Origin: CAVHIG01 sp963636105
Lineage (GTDB): Bacteria > Bacillota > Clostridia > Peptostreptococcales > Anaerovoracaceae
DNA length: 13,137 nucleotides
Assembly: GCA_963636105.1 (NCBI GenBank)
Contig: CAVHIG010000051.1
Location: 1-13,137 of the forward strand
Direction of reading: 5' to 3'
Shown: positions 5,939 to 12,411 of the stretch, piece by piece
How the letters are laid out: each line of letters begins with the position of its first letter
How positions within the stretch are numbered: position 1 is the first letter of the stretch
Notes under the pieces: generated by a model
The model's database searches: none
Told to the model about the DNA's origin: nothing
The model's input: only the letters and a program-made list of their open reading frames with translations
Position numbers and translations under genes: made by a program

Positions 5939-7177
5939 ATGTATTTCAATTATTTGGACAAAGTGGATCCGGAAGTAGCGCAGATGATAAGGCGCGAAAT
6001 GTACAGACAGGAAAACAAGCTTGAGCTTATCGCTTCTGAAAATTATACAAGCAAAGCGGTCATGGAAGCAAACGGCTCTGCGCTTACGAATAAATATGCG
6101 GAAGGATATCCGGGCAAGCGCTATTACGGCGGCTGTGAGCATGTAGATGAGGTAGAACGTATAGCCATCGCAAGGGCAAAGGAGCTCTTTGGCGCGGAGT
6201 ATGTAAATGTGCAGCCGCACTCTGGCTCCAGCGCAAATCTCGGAGTATATTTTGGCGTACTTGAGCCAGGAGATACCGTTCTTGGAATGGATCTGTCAAA
6301 TGGCGGACACCTTACACATGGTAGCCCGGCAAATATGTCAGGAAAATACTTCAATTTTGTGCCTTACGGACTCAATCCGGAGACTGAGATGATAGATTTT
6401 GACCAGGTGAGAGCACTTGCAAAGGAGCATCATCCTAAGCTCATCGTAGCCGGAGGAAGCGCATATCCTCGCATCATAGAGGCTGACAAATTCCGTGAGA
6501 TAGCTGATGAGGTAGGCGCGCTTCTTATGGTAGACATGGCGCATTTCGCAGGTCTTGTGGCCGGCGGTGTACACCCTAATCCTGTGAAGCATGCACACAT
6601 AGTGACCACTACTACGCACAAAACTCTTACAGGACCGAGAGGCGGCATGATTCTCGCAAAGGCTGAATTCGAAAAGCAGCTGAACAAGGCTATTTTCCCT
6701 GGAATACAAGGCGGACCTCTTGAGCATGTGATCGCGGGAAAGGCTGTATGCCTGAAGGAAGCTTTGCAGCCAGAATTCAAAGTGACGATGAAGCAGGTTG
6801 TGGCAAACGCAAAGGCTCTTGCTGCTGCTTTGATGGCAAAGGATTTCCGCTTGGTATCAGGCGGTACCGACAACCACCTTATGCTCGTAAATTTGATGAA
6901 TAAGAATATTACCGGAAAGGAAGCAGAGAAGCTCCTTGATGATGCAAATATCACGCTCAATAAGAATACTGTACCGGGCGAGACTCAAAGTCCGTTTGTG
7001 ACATCAGGAATCCGTATAGGTACTCCTGCTCTTACAACTCGTGGCTTCAAGGAAGATGATATGGAATATGTGGCAGAGGCAATTGCGCTTGTGCTTGACA
7101 ATCCGGGAGACGAGACAAAGGCAAGCGAGGCTCGCGCTATCGTAAAGAAGCTTTGCGACGCGCATCCGCTTTACTAA
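5939..7177 (+). CDS. glyA: Serine hydroxymethyltransferase
   Basis: This cytoplasmic PLP enzyme interconverts serine plus tetrahydrofolate with glycine plus 5,10-methylenetetrahydrofolate, the main source of one-carbon units. At 412 residues it is full length. Recognisable motifs are ELIASENYTSKAVMEANGS (about 29-47), the EGYPGKRYYGGCEHVDEVE region (55-73), VDMAHFAGLVAGGVHPNP (198-215) and the PLP-binding TTTTHKTLTGPRGG with Lys228. The start has AGGAGG (5925-5930) eight bases upstream. It is a single-gene transcription unit: a terminator lies before it (after thiN) and another follows it. A hairpin in its leader may regulate it. No damage is visible. Confidence 0.98.
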   Translation: MYFNYLDKVDPEVAQMIRREMYRQENKLELIASENYTSKAVMEANGSALTNKYAEGYPGKRYYGGCEHVDEVERIAIARAKELFGAEYVNVQPHSGSSANLGVYFGVLEPGDTVLGMDLSNGGHLTHGSPANMSGKYFNFVPYGLNPETEMIDFDQVRALAKEHHPKLIVAGGSAYPRIIEADKFREIADEVGALLMVDMAHFAGLVAGGVHPNPVKHAHIVTTTTHKTLTGPRGGMILAKAEFEKQLNKAIFPGIQGGPLEHVIAGKAVCLKEALQPEFKVTMKQVVANAKALAAALMAKDFRLVSGGTDNHLMLVNLMNKNITGKEAEKLLDDANITLNKNTVPGETQSPFVTSGIRIGTPALTTRGFKEDDMEYVAEAIALVLDNPGDETKASEARAIVKKLCDAHPLY

Positions 7178-7244
7178 ATCTTGCGTTTTTGCACGGAACA
7201 AAAAATGATTGCAGAGGTGTAATTGGGGTTTTGAGATATGAAAA

Positions 7245-7281
7245 GTCGCGGCGGCATGCAAAGGCTGCCTCGGCTTTTTTT
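7245..7281 (+). terminator. Intrinsic terminator after glyA
   Basis: GTCG-C-GGCGGC (7245-7255) pairs with GCTGCC-T-CGGC (7264-7274), with one C/T mismatch and two G-U pairs, and is followed directly by seven T. It lies 68 nt after the glyA stop. Confidence 0.85.
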
Positions 7282-7366
7282 GCGTAAACGGCGCAGCTCT
7301 CCTAAGCACGGCAGTTTCCGCGGCTTTGCGATGTTGCAAAATTTCAGGACTCTTTGTAACTTTTCA

Positions 7367-7395
7367 TTGGAATTTTTATAGGCTCATGGTAAAAT
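7367..7395 (+). promoter_or_regulatory. Probable lysO promoter
   Basis: TTGGAA (7367-7372) and TAAAAT (7390-7395) are 17 nt apart. The predicted leader is about 50 nt, AT-rich and without a recognised lysine riboswitch. Confidence 0.65.
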
Positions 7396-7452
7396 GTCCA
7401 CATAAGAAATACTTGATTTTGTGGATATTTTACGAGATTTGAGGAGAGGTTT

Positions 7453-7752
7453 ATGAAGACATTGGCACTTTACCTTGGCATGGCGGCTATCGGCTATATA
7501 GTAGGAAATAAGACTTCGAAGGGAAAGCACTATACCTGGCCCGGCAAGCTGCAATCGGCAGCTATACTCGGACTTGTCTTTTTTATGGGTACAAATATAG
7601 GCTCAGATGAAAGAGTGGTAGGCTCACTGGGCACGATAGGTCTGAAGGCGCTTTTGATTACACTGGGAGCCATAGGAGGAAGCGTGTGCTTTGCCCACAT
7701 TGCCAGAAGGCTTGTGAAACTCAACAGAAAGGGGCTTGGCGAGAATGAGTAA
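7453..7752 (+). CDS. lysO: LysO-family lysine exporter, N-terminal subunit
   Basis: This 99-residue protein corresponds to the first part of LysO (YbjE, DUF340), a membrane exporter of L-lysine that in E. coli is a single polypeptide of about 315 residues. It shows hydrophobic segments at about 4-20, 33-50 and 58-84, and the motif FFMGTNIGSDE, which reappears as FFVGFGLGTEGD in the partner protein. The start has GAGGAGAGG (7441-7449) just upstream. Its stop overlaps the next gene by 8 nt, so the two halves are almost surely made together and assemble into one transporter. Splitting of this family into two ORFs is known in Firmicutes, so I do not read this as a frameshift: both parts have their own ribosome sites. 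Confidence 0.8.
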   Translation: MKTLALYLGMAAIGYIVGNKTSKGKHYTWPGKLQSAAILGLVFFMGTNIGSDERVVGSLGTIGLKALLITLGAIGGSVCFAHIARRLVKLNRKGLGENE

Positions 7753-8353
7753 GAAAATATTGATTTCCGTAGCGCTGGGCATACTTTGCGGATATTTTGT
7801 AATAATGAAAAATTTTGACTATGAGATCTACTCGGCTGTAGTGGAAAAGATCATAACGGTAGGGCTTTGCTTTATGCTCTTTTTCGTGGGCTTTGGCCTC
7901 GGCACAGAAGGCGATATCCTTGGCAAGATAAAGAAAGCAGGATTCAAAATACTTGTTTTTCCTTTTGCGATAATGTTTGGGACACTTTTTGGCACATGTA
8001 TTACTGGGCTTATCAGCGGTTTGAGCGTGAGAGAAGGTCTTGCGGTAGGCGCGGGCTTCGGCTGGTACAGTCTTGCGCCGCTTTTGCTTACGCAATACTC
8101 CGCGGAGATAAGCGCCCTCTCTTTTATGCACAATGTAATGCGTGAAATTATAGGAATTCTTTTGATGCCGCTTGTCGCAAAATATGTGGGGTATATAGAG
8201 ACGACAGCGCTTGCGGGCGCCGCGGCGATGGACACCTGCCTTCCGATTGTGGAGCAATGCACAAGCAGCCACATCGTCATATATTCCTTCGTGACAGGTG
8301 TGACAATGAGCATCTCCGTGCCGATTCTCGTGCCGCTCTTTGCGGGGCTGTGA
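7745..8353 (+). CDS. lysO: LysO-family lysine exporter, C-terminal subunit
   Basis: This is the larger part of the split exporter: 202 residues from ATG 7745, with about six membrane segments. The family's signature GAGFGWYSLAPLLLT occurs at about residue 101, followed by a hydrophobic stretch (NVMREIIGILLMPLVAKY) and a conserved C-terminal region with AMDTCLPIV and a last membrane segment. These match the LysO/DUF340 core where the substrate path is thought to lie. AAAGGGG (7728-7734) lies ten bases upstream; the start lies within the last codons of the N-terminal gene. Substrate assignment (lysine, and in E. coli toxic analogues such as thialysine) is by family only. I see no strong terminator before lexA. 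Confidence 0.85.
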   Translation: MSKKILISVALGILCGYFVIMKNFDYEIYSAVVEKIITVGLCFMLFFVGFGLGTEGDILGKIKKAGFKILVFPFAIMFGTLFGTCITGLISGLSVREGLAVGAGFGWYSLAPLLLTQYSAEISALSFMHNVMREIIGILLMPLVAKYVGYIETTALAGAAAMDTCLPIVEQCTSSHIVIYSFVTGVTMSISVPILVPLFAGL

Positions 8354-8475
8354 AAAATATTACGGCAGAGCATGCAAAGCTATTGCTAAAGCCTTAGAGT
8401 TCGAGTAAAATAAAGTCGACTTTAGAAAACTCGGAGAAGCTATCGGCGATTCTGATAGGAAAGAAACAATTTGCA

Positions 8476-8487
8476 AAACATCTGTTC
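8476..8487 (-). promoter_or_regulatory. LexA operator 1 (minus orientation)
   Basis: On the minus strand this reads GAACAGATGTTT, fitting the Gram-positive SOS box GAAC-N4-GTTY. It differs from operator 2 at one base and points the opposite way, 19 nt upstream of it. Confidence 0.65.
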
Positions 8488-8506
8488 TGAAAGAAATAAA
8501 TGTTCG

Positions 8507-8518
8507 GAACAGGTGTTT
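8507..8518 (+). promoter_or_regulatory. LexA operator 2, overlapping the -35 box
   Basis: GAACAGGTGTTT fits GAAC-N4-GTTY. Its last three bases are the first three of the lexA -35 element, so bound LexA would block RNA polymerase. This gives the usual autorepression of lexA. Confidence 0.75.
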
Positions 8519-8544
8519 ACTTTTTGCCCGAAGTGTGGTAAAAT
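8516..8544 (+). promoter_or_regulatory. lexA promoter
   Basis: TTTACT (8516-8521) and TAAAAT (8539-8544) are 17 nt apart. The leader to ATG 8630 is about 80 nt. Confidence 0.7.
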
Positions 8545-8629
8545 AACTTAGCGATGAAGGCGTTGCAAATTTATTTGCGCTGATGTAAGAGCAGCGTAAG
8601 TGTATACAATCGGAATGGAGATTTTTACG

Positions 8630-9370
8630 ATGATGACGGAGCAGTTGAAGAAGAGGGAGAGGGCTATTTTGGAATATATGCAAGGCGAGATAGAGCGAAA
8701 GGGCTACCCTCCGACTGTAAGGGAAGTATGCAAGGCGCTTGGCATAAAATCCACATCTACGGCTCATAAAGACATAGAAAATCTTGTAAAAAAAGGCTAT
8801 ATAATAAAGGATCCGTCAAAGCCGAGGGCTCTGATGATAAAGAATCAAATGGCCGCTGGTGCCGCAGGACAGAATTCAAAATCTTCCTACTCGGGATATA
8901 AAAACGCTGCCGGATTGCAAGGCGGAAACGGCGCAGTTTCCCGAAGCAGCGAAAATCTTCAAAAAAATCTGGGGGAGCGCGAGGATGTCGTGGATGTGCC
9001 TGTGGTAGGTCGCATTTCAGCCGGGACTCCGGTGCTTGCAGAACAGAATCTTGATGATACATTTCCTTTGCCGGCAAGATACGTGGGCAGAGGCACATGC
9101 TTTATGCTCACCGTGCATGGCGAAAGTATGATAGAAGCCGGCATATATGATGGGGATTATATACTTGTAGAACAGCAAAATACAGCAAAAAACGGAGATA
9201 TTGTCGTGGCTATGATAGACGGCTTTGAAAGCGAGGCTACGGTCAAGACCTTCTATAGAGAGGCGGATCATATAAGATTGCAGCCGGAAAACTCATCCAT
9301 GAATCCTATTCTTGTAAAAGATGTAAAGATTTTGGGAAAGGTAAAAGGCGTATTTAGATATTTCAACTAA
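8630..9370 (+). CDS. lexA: LexA, SOS-response repressor and autoprotease
   Basis: LexA represses DNA-repair genes and cleaves itself when RecA filaments form on damaged DNA. The 246-residue protein has an N-terminal winged helix (PPTVREVCKALGIKSTSTAHKDIENLVKKGYI, seen as PPTVREVCKALG near 27-38 and STSTAHKDIENL at 41-52) and a C-terminal S24 peptidase domain. The cleavage site is A131-G132 (GRISAGTP), the nucleophile S166 (HGESM) and the general base K206 (EATVKTF). Their spacings match known LexA proteins. The linker between the domains (about 72-122) is roughly 40 residues longer than in B. subtilis LexA, and rich in Gly, Ser, Asn and Ala. I chose ATG 8630 with GGAG (8617-8620) nine bases upstream; ATG 8633 and 8615 and GTG 8600 are alternatives. 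Two SOS boxes precede it. Confidence 0.97.
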   Translation: MMTEQLKKRERAILEYMQGEIERKGYPPTVREVCKALGIKSTSTAHKDIENLVKKGYIIKDPSKPRALMIKNQMAAGAAGQNSKSSYSGYKNAAGLQGGNGAVSRSSENLQKNLGEREDVVDVPVVGRISAGTPVLAEQNLDDTFPLPARYVGRGTCFMLTVHGESMIEAGIYDGDYILVEQQNTAKNGDIVVAMIDGFESEATVKTFYREADHIRLQPENSSMNPILVKDVKILGKVKGVFRYFN

Positions 9371-9448
9371 GACTTTGGATTCTACCGCATGGATATTCAA
9401 AATTACAATTTCGAGGTAGAAAACAGCTCCGAAGATGTTAGAAACTCC

Positions 9449-9477
9449 TTGCTTTATCGTGATAAGTAAAATATAAT
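9449..9477 (+). promoter_or_regulatory. Promoter of the AIM24-family gene
   Basis: TTGCTT (9449-9454) and a perfect TATAAT (9472-9477) are 17 nt apart, about 60 nt before the start codon. Upstream, TTCTACC (9380-9386) and GGTAGAA (9415-9421) form a long-loop inverted repeat after lexA, but no T-tract follows it. Confidence 0.75.
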
Positions 9478-9537
9478 TTTAGTGAAAAAATTTAATTAAG
9501 CAGCATCCACAGTAGTTTTGACAGAGAGGATAAGAAA

Positions 9538-10215
9538 ATGAAATACGAAATTAAGGGCGGAGCATTTCCAGTGGTTATTTGTTATCTTGATAAGGGCGAG
9601 CAGATGATCACAGAAAGTGGTTCAATGGTTTGGCAGACACCAAATTTCAAGATGGATACGAAGGGCGGCGGCCTTGGCAAGATGTTTTCCAAGGCAATTT
9701 CCGGGGAGTCGATTTTCCAGAATGTTTATACGGCAGGTAGCGACAATGCTATGATTGCATTTGGCTCGAGCTTTCCGGGATCAATTGTTCCTGTGGAGAT
9801 CGGAGCCGGCAAGGAATTCATCGTTCAAAAGAGAGCTTTTCTTGCTTCAACAGCTGGCGTAGAGCTTTCTATTCATTTTAGCAAAAAGCTCGGTGCGGGC
9901 TTTTTCGGCGGTGAAGGCTTTATCATGCAGAGACTTTCCGGCAATGGAATTGCATTTATAGAAATCGATGGAGAGCTGATGGAGTATGACCTTGCACCAG
10001 GACAGCAGCTGATCGTAGATACAGGCAATGTCGCGGGATTTGAAACTACTGTAAGCATGAATATTCAGCAGGTACAGGGCCTGAAGAATAAATTCTTCGG
10101 CGGCGAAGGATTCTTCAATACATTGCTCACAGGTCCAGGCAAGGTTTGGCTTCAGACTATGCCGATTTCATCGGTTGCAAATACAATCCACGAGTTCATG
10201 CCGGCACAGAGCTAA
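9538..10215 (+). CDS. AIM24 / TIGR00266 family protein
   Basis: This 225-residue soluble protein belongs to the AIM24 (TIGR00266) family of beta-rich proteins found in bacteria, archaea and mitochondria. The bacterial role is not established. Typical features are the opening MKYEIKGGAFPVVICYL with GEQMITESGSMVW (about 22-34), repeated Gly-rich turns GGGLGK and FFGGEGF (present twice, around 122 and 188), the segment LSGNGIAFIEIDGELMEYDL (kept here to ID and GE motifs, about 133-151) and the end GPGKVWLQTMP. There is no signal peptide. The ribosome site AGAGAGGA (9523-9530) is seven bases before ATG 9538, and a good promoter precedes it. It marks the right edge of intact chromosome: the tnpV remnant starts 24 nt after its stop. 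Confidence 0.9.
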   Translation: MKYEIKGGAFPVVICYLDKGEQMITESGSMVWQTPNFKMDTKGGGLGKMFSKAISGESIFQNVYTAGSDNAMIAFGSSFPGSIVPVEIGAGKEFIVQKRAFLASTAGVELSIHFSKKLGAGFFGGEGFIMQRLSGNGIAFIEIDGELMEYDLAPGQQLIVDTGNVAGFETTVSMNIQQVQGLKNKFFGGEGFFNTLLTGPGKVWLQTMPISSVANTIHEFMPAQS

Positions 10216-10239
10216 GAATTAAAAAATCAGGAGTGCGTT

Positions 10240-10316
10240 ATGAACGAATTGATTATGTACTGATTGGGGATTGTTACATACCGGATTTGAAATTACCGGA
10301 GGAAGAACGTCCTATA
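10240..10316 (+). pseudogene. tnpV: TnpV-like transposon protein, frameshifted 5' remnant
   Basis: ATG 10240 with CAGGAG (10228-10233) six bases upstream reads MNELIMY and then hits TGA (10261-10263). One frame over, the sequence continues LIGDCYIPDLKLPEEERPI. Joined, these match the start of TnpV, a small protein encoded in clostridial mobile elements, as I recall it. Loss of a single base near 10260 explains the shift. The similarity stops at about 10316, so only the first quarter or so of the gene remains. The ribosome site is kept, so the shift and truncation are probably recent. Confidence 0.6.
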
Positions 10317-10361
10317 CCCACCACGCCTCTGATTTTTCATGCGCAACCCGGTGGGACTTTT
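10317..10361 (+). terminator. Possible terminator between the tnpV and abi remnants
   Basis: CCCACC (10317-10322) can pair with GGTGGG (10350-10355), followed by ACTTTTTC. The loop is long (27 nt), so it is weak. It begins where TnpV similarity ends and may be the tail of the original unit. Confidence 0.35.
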
Positions 10362-10379
10362 TCATTTATGGGGTGTTTT

Positions 10380-10724
10380 ATGTATCAATATCCAAAACAA
10401 ATATTAACAATAGCACAGCAGGTGCAATCATATATTGATGCGGGAATAGTAATTACTTCTCGTGCGGACGTACATAATTCCAGAATTTACAATCGCACAA
10501 TACATACGACACCGGAAATTCTGGATGCCGATAAAGTAACACCTTCGCCGGCACATAATGGATTATATCAGATTTTGTTGGCTATGAAATATCTGAGATC
10601 ATCAGAAGAGGAGTGGACAAGCTTTGTAGCTGAGATGGAGACTTTGTTCCGGGAGAATAGTAGTGTTATCAGTTTGGCAGCTATGAATTTTCCGGCAGAT
10701 TGGAAAGTACATTTAAGTGTTTAA
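10380..10724 (+). pseudogene. Abi_2-family abortive-infection protein with internal deletion
   Basis: The open frame (114 codons plus stop) joins two parts of an Abi_2 (AbiD/AbiF-like) protein, normally about 300 residues. The start MYQYPKQILTIAQQVQSYID through ITSRADV is the family's N-terminus. It is followed directly by HNSRIYNRTIHTTPEILDAD and on to the natural C-terminus, starting at the motif that in full-length members reads RNxCAHNSRIYNR. Roughly 180 residues are missing, including the Arg of the RNxxxH-type HEPN nuclease motif, while the frame is preserved. ATG 10380 has only a weak GGGG upstream. Full-length members act against phages; this one is surely without nuclease activity, although a short protein could still be made. 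The frame extends upstream through the tnpV remnant to 10146, which is coincidental. Confidence 0.7.
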
Positions 10725-11142
10725 AATTAACCATATTGCATACAATGATAACGATGTACATGACAAGATAAATAAATTCTGTGCTGAGTCAAGAATACCT
10801 GATAACGGAACATCATATAATCAGATCCTTCAGGTTGATCCGTCGCACTTAATCAGAATGGCAGTCGGTGTGGGTTTTAGAAGAGCACGTTTGCGTTATG
10901 CCTACATGCTGCTCCGTGGTAAGAACCTTAAAACAGGCGAAATTACTCAGGATGTGCGAGAAGAGAATTTAAAGACTTTCAAGGAGTCATTAGCTGTTGT
11001 AACCAATCTTAATAACTGGCACGCATTTATGAATCTTTTTGCTTCCGCCGGTTATTTGAAGGGCAGCTTTGTTGCTTCAATGTTGTCCATCTCAAAATTA
11101 AAGAGCATCTTGAAGTCGCTTAAGACCGCACTGGAAATATGA
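10717..11142 (+). pseudogene. DUF262-like (GmrSD-type) internal fragment
   Basis: The frame begins at a GTG inside the end of the abi remnant and has no ribosome site. The middle (about residues 35-120: NQILQVDPSHLIRMAVG, YAYMLLRGKNLKTGEI, NLNNWHAFMNLFASAGY) resembles the region after the N-terminal nucleotide-binding part of DUF262 proteins, a family related to the GmrSD type IV restriction enzyme. The N-terminal DUF262 motifs are absent, as is everything beyond SFVAS; the final LSISKLKSILKSLKTALEI looks out of family. It is most likely a leftover of a restriction or defence gene, trimmed at both ends. The family assignment rests on memory and is tentative. Confidence 0.45.
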
Positions 11143-11263
11143 TCCACGAAAAGCTTGTGTAGATCACATTGTAAAGTGAAGGGTTGAGCCTTGAGGACCA
11201 GTTCCTTATCACAGTGGTCTTGCCCCTGCCCGGAGCACCGGTCAGAAGGCCGAATTCAATCAT
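11141..11263 (-). pseudogene. Fragment of an ExeA/transposition-type AAA ATPase
   Basis: Read on the minus strand from 11263, the frame gives MIEFGLLTGAPGRGKTTVIR and then SSRLNPSLYNVIYTS before similarity ends. GAPGRGKTT is a Walker A (P-loop) motif, and the following LNPSLYxVIY is typical of ExeA-like ATPases that accompany DDE transposases. Only about 40 residues survive; no Walker B or arginine finger is present. The frame stays open upstream to 11314, but that part overlaps the plus-strand ORF at 11267 and I cannot tell which was real. It runs against its neighbours, as expected for an inserted and deleted mobile element. Confidence 0.5.
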
Positions 11264-11266
11264 CCG

Positions 11267-11617
11267 ATGTTTAACCAGACGGCAGATGGCAAGGGAGAGC
11301 CTTATGTTCATCAAATAAGAGGGGCAGATAATCTTATCGGTCCGCCATTTGAGATTCTTTCAGATAAGGCAGTTAAGTATTATGAAAAATTGAAGGATAA
11401 GGGTGAGAATGTGTTTATAGATTCTCTTACCTATGAGCAGTTTATGATGCTTGGAGATGCAGAGTTAAACAGAAGATTCTCCATGCAGGATGAAGCAGAG
11501 CAGAAAGAGGAAGTGAAGAAGGCACTTGCCGCAGGTGTTCCAAAAGCAACGATTCTTACTTACTTTTATCCGGAGGTTACTGTGGAGAAGATGAGTTCAT
11601 ACCGAAAGAAGCAGTAA
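11267..11617 (+). CDS. Unrecognised ORF, probably N-terminally truncated
   Basis: This frame of 116 codons is not recognised. It is soluble, acidic and helical, with a C-terminal segment (EEVKKALAAGVPKATILTYF...KMSSYRKKQ) that could be a small helix-turn-helix-like domain, though this is only an impression. The ATG at 11267 has no ribosome site, and the frame is open upstream to 11195, across the antisense ATPase fragment. That, and the coincidence of its start with the edge of the ATPase fragment, suggest the true 5' end was lost at a junction near 11263. Codon use and composition look like real coding sequence. It may be part of an integrative element; the function is unknown. Confidence 0.4.
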   Translation: MFNQTADGKGEPYVHQIRGADNLIGPPFEILSDKAVKYYEKLKDKGENVFIDSLTYEQFMMLGDAELNRRFSMQDEAEQKEEVKKALAAGVPKATILTYFYPEVTVEKMSSYRKKQ

Positions 11618-11627
11618 ATGTTATCGC

Positions 11628-11660
11628 ATAGGCATATTTACTATGGTATAATGTGCCTAT
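11628..11660 (+). promoter_or_regulatory. Extended -10 promoter inside a 33-bp imperfect palindrome
   Basis: TGGTATAAT (11644-11652) is an extended -10 with a perfect TATAAT and no good -35. It is embedded in an imperfect palindrome that runs from ATAGGCATATT on the left to its near-complement ending GTGCCTAT on the right (11628-11660). The centre of the palindrome is at about 11644. A repressor or activator dimer bound here would cover the -10 region of the gene at 11705. Confidence 0.55.
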
Positions 11661-11704
11661 GTGAAATGAATGTGTTTTACAAATCGGAGTTTGTGGAGGA
11701 AAAA

Positions 11705-12307
11705 ATGAAAATCGAACAATATGTAATGGCTTATGGCGTAGAGCAGGACAGACTTCGTGCAATTCTGCCAGATGGATATGAATCCTTGCGCCCAGTGCTT
11801 CGTATTAACGCAGAAGTCAGAGATGGTGCTGCGGGATATGTAGAATTTAACACAGCAGTTGAGAAGGATGGGAACAAAGGTTGGCTTAATGTTGGATATT
11901 GGAATCAGGTATCGTTTGAACGTCAAGGGAAAAAGACAATCTTTAAAACAGACTTTCTTGAAATTTCTTTCGAAGGCGTAGGAATCGAAGGTTCCTGCCC
12001 AGCCGAAAAAGATAATGCTGGCTGTTATTTTATCGGTAAAGATACGATACTCAGAAAATCTGAGACAATCGAAAGCAATAAGGAATTTTGTGATTGTAAG
12101 TTCGAGTGGAAATTTACAGACCATGATGCTCACGGAATCAGTATTGGCAAGACACTCCCAGCATATCCGACGGAAATCAAAACCGTGTACCCTAAACAAA
12201 AATTTACGGCAGAGAATGCGGCATGTATTCCCTGTGAACAGGTGCTGGGAACGTATAAGGTTTTGTTTGACAGAGTGACAACTTCAAATTCGTCTAACTC
12301 ACAATAA
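11705..12307 (+). CDS. Conserved clostridial protein of unknown function
   Basis: This 200-residue soluble protein looks intact. It starts MKIEQYVMAYGVEQDRLRAI and contains LPDGYESLRPVLRINAEVRD, a tract of beta strands, and Cys-rich motifs CPAEKDNAGCYF and CDCKFEW (about 98-108 and 134-140), ending CIPCEQVLGTYKVLFDRV (cut to the recognisable CIPCEQVLG). I recall closely similar proteins in gut Clostridia, without an assigned function. The overall pattern (an opening helix followed by barrel-like strands) is faintly like the DUF2071/acetoacetate-decarboxylase-like fold, which is speculation. GGAGGA (11695-11700) lies four bases before ATG 11705; the frame is open to 11618 without a better start. 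It has its own promoter with an operator-like palindrome. It survives among decayed genes, suggesting either selection or recent arrival. Confidence 0.75.
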   Translation: MKIEQYVMAYGVEQDRLRAILPDGYESLRPVLRINAEVRDGAAGYVEFNTAVEKDGNKGWLNVGYWNQVSFERQGKKTIFKTDFLEISFEGVGIEGSCPAEKDNAGCYFIGKDTILRKSETIESNKEFCDCKFEWKFTDHDAHGISIGKTLPAYPTEIKTVYPKQKFTAENAACIPCEQVLGTYKVLFDRVTTSNSSNSQ

Positions 12308-12375
12308 TTTAATAATGAACTAATAGAAGCACTTTAGCACAATAAGGGTAAGCGCCAAATCATAGGGTGTAGTCG

Positions 12376-12411
12376 CAAAGTAAAGCCTGCAGATTACTGC
12401 AAGCTACTTTG
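12376..12411. other. Long hairpin at the IS66 end
   Basis: CAAAGTA (12376-12382) pairs with TACTTTG (12405-12411), and TGCAG (12388-12392) with CTGCA (12397-12401) around the loop ATTA. It overlaps the tnpC stop codon. It may terminate tnpC transcription or stop readthrough at the element's edge; there is no long T-tract on either side. Confidence 0.5.

Noticed and set aside
5906..6960. Long antisense frames across glyA
   Set aside because: They are shadows of a strongly conserved gene on the plus strand, without family similarity or ribosome sites.
7178..7452. A gene or lysine riboswitch in the 275-nt gap before lysO
   Set aside because: Only the glyA terminator (7245-7281) and a promoter (7367-7395) are supportable; no lysine riboswitch core or coding frame with a ribosome site was found.
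8354..8475. A small gene in the gap between lysO and lexA
   Set aside because: Short frames are interrupted by stops and have no ribosome site; a frame through 8412-8549 merely overlaps the LexA boxes and promoter.
10146..10379. The long frame upstream of the mini-Abi start as part of a larger protein
   Set aside because: It overlaps the AIM24 gene and the tnpV remnant in another frame; the Abi family start MYQYPKQ at 10380 explains the coding part.
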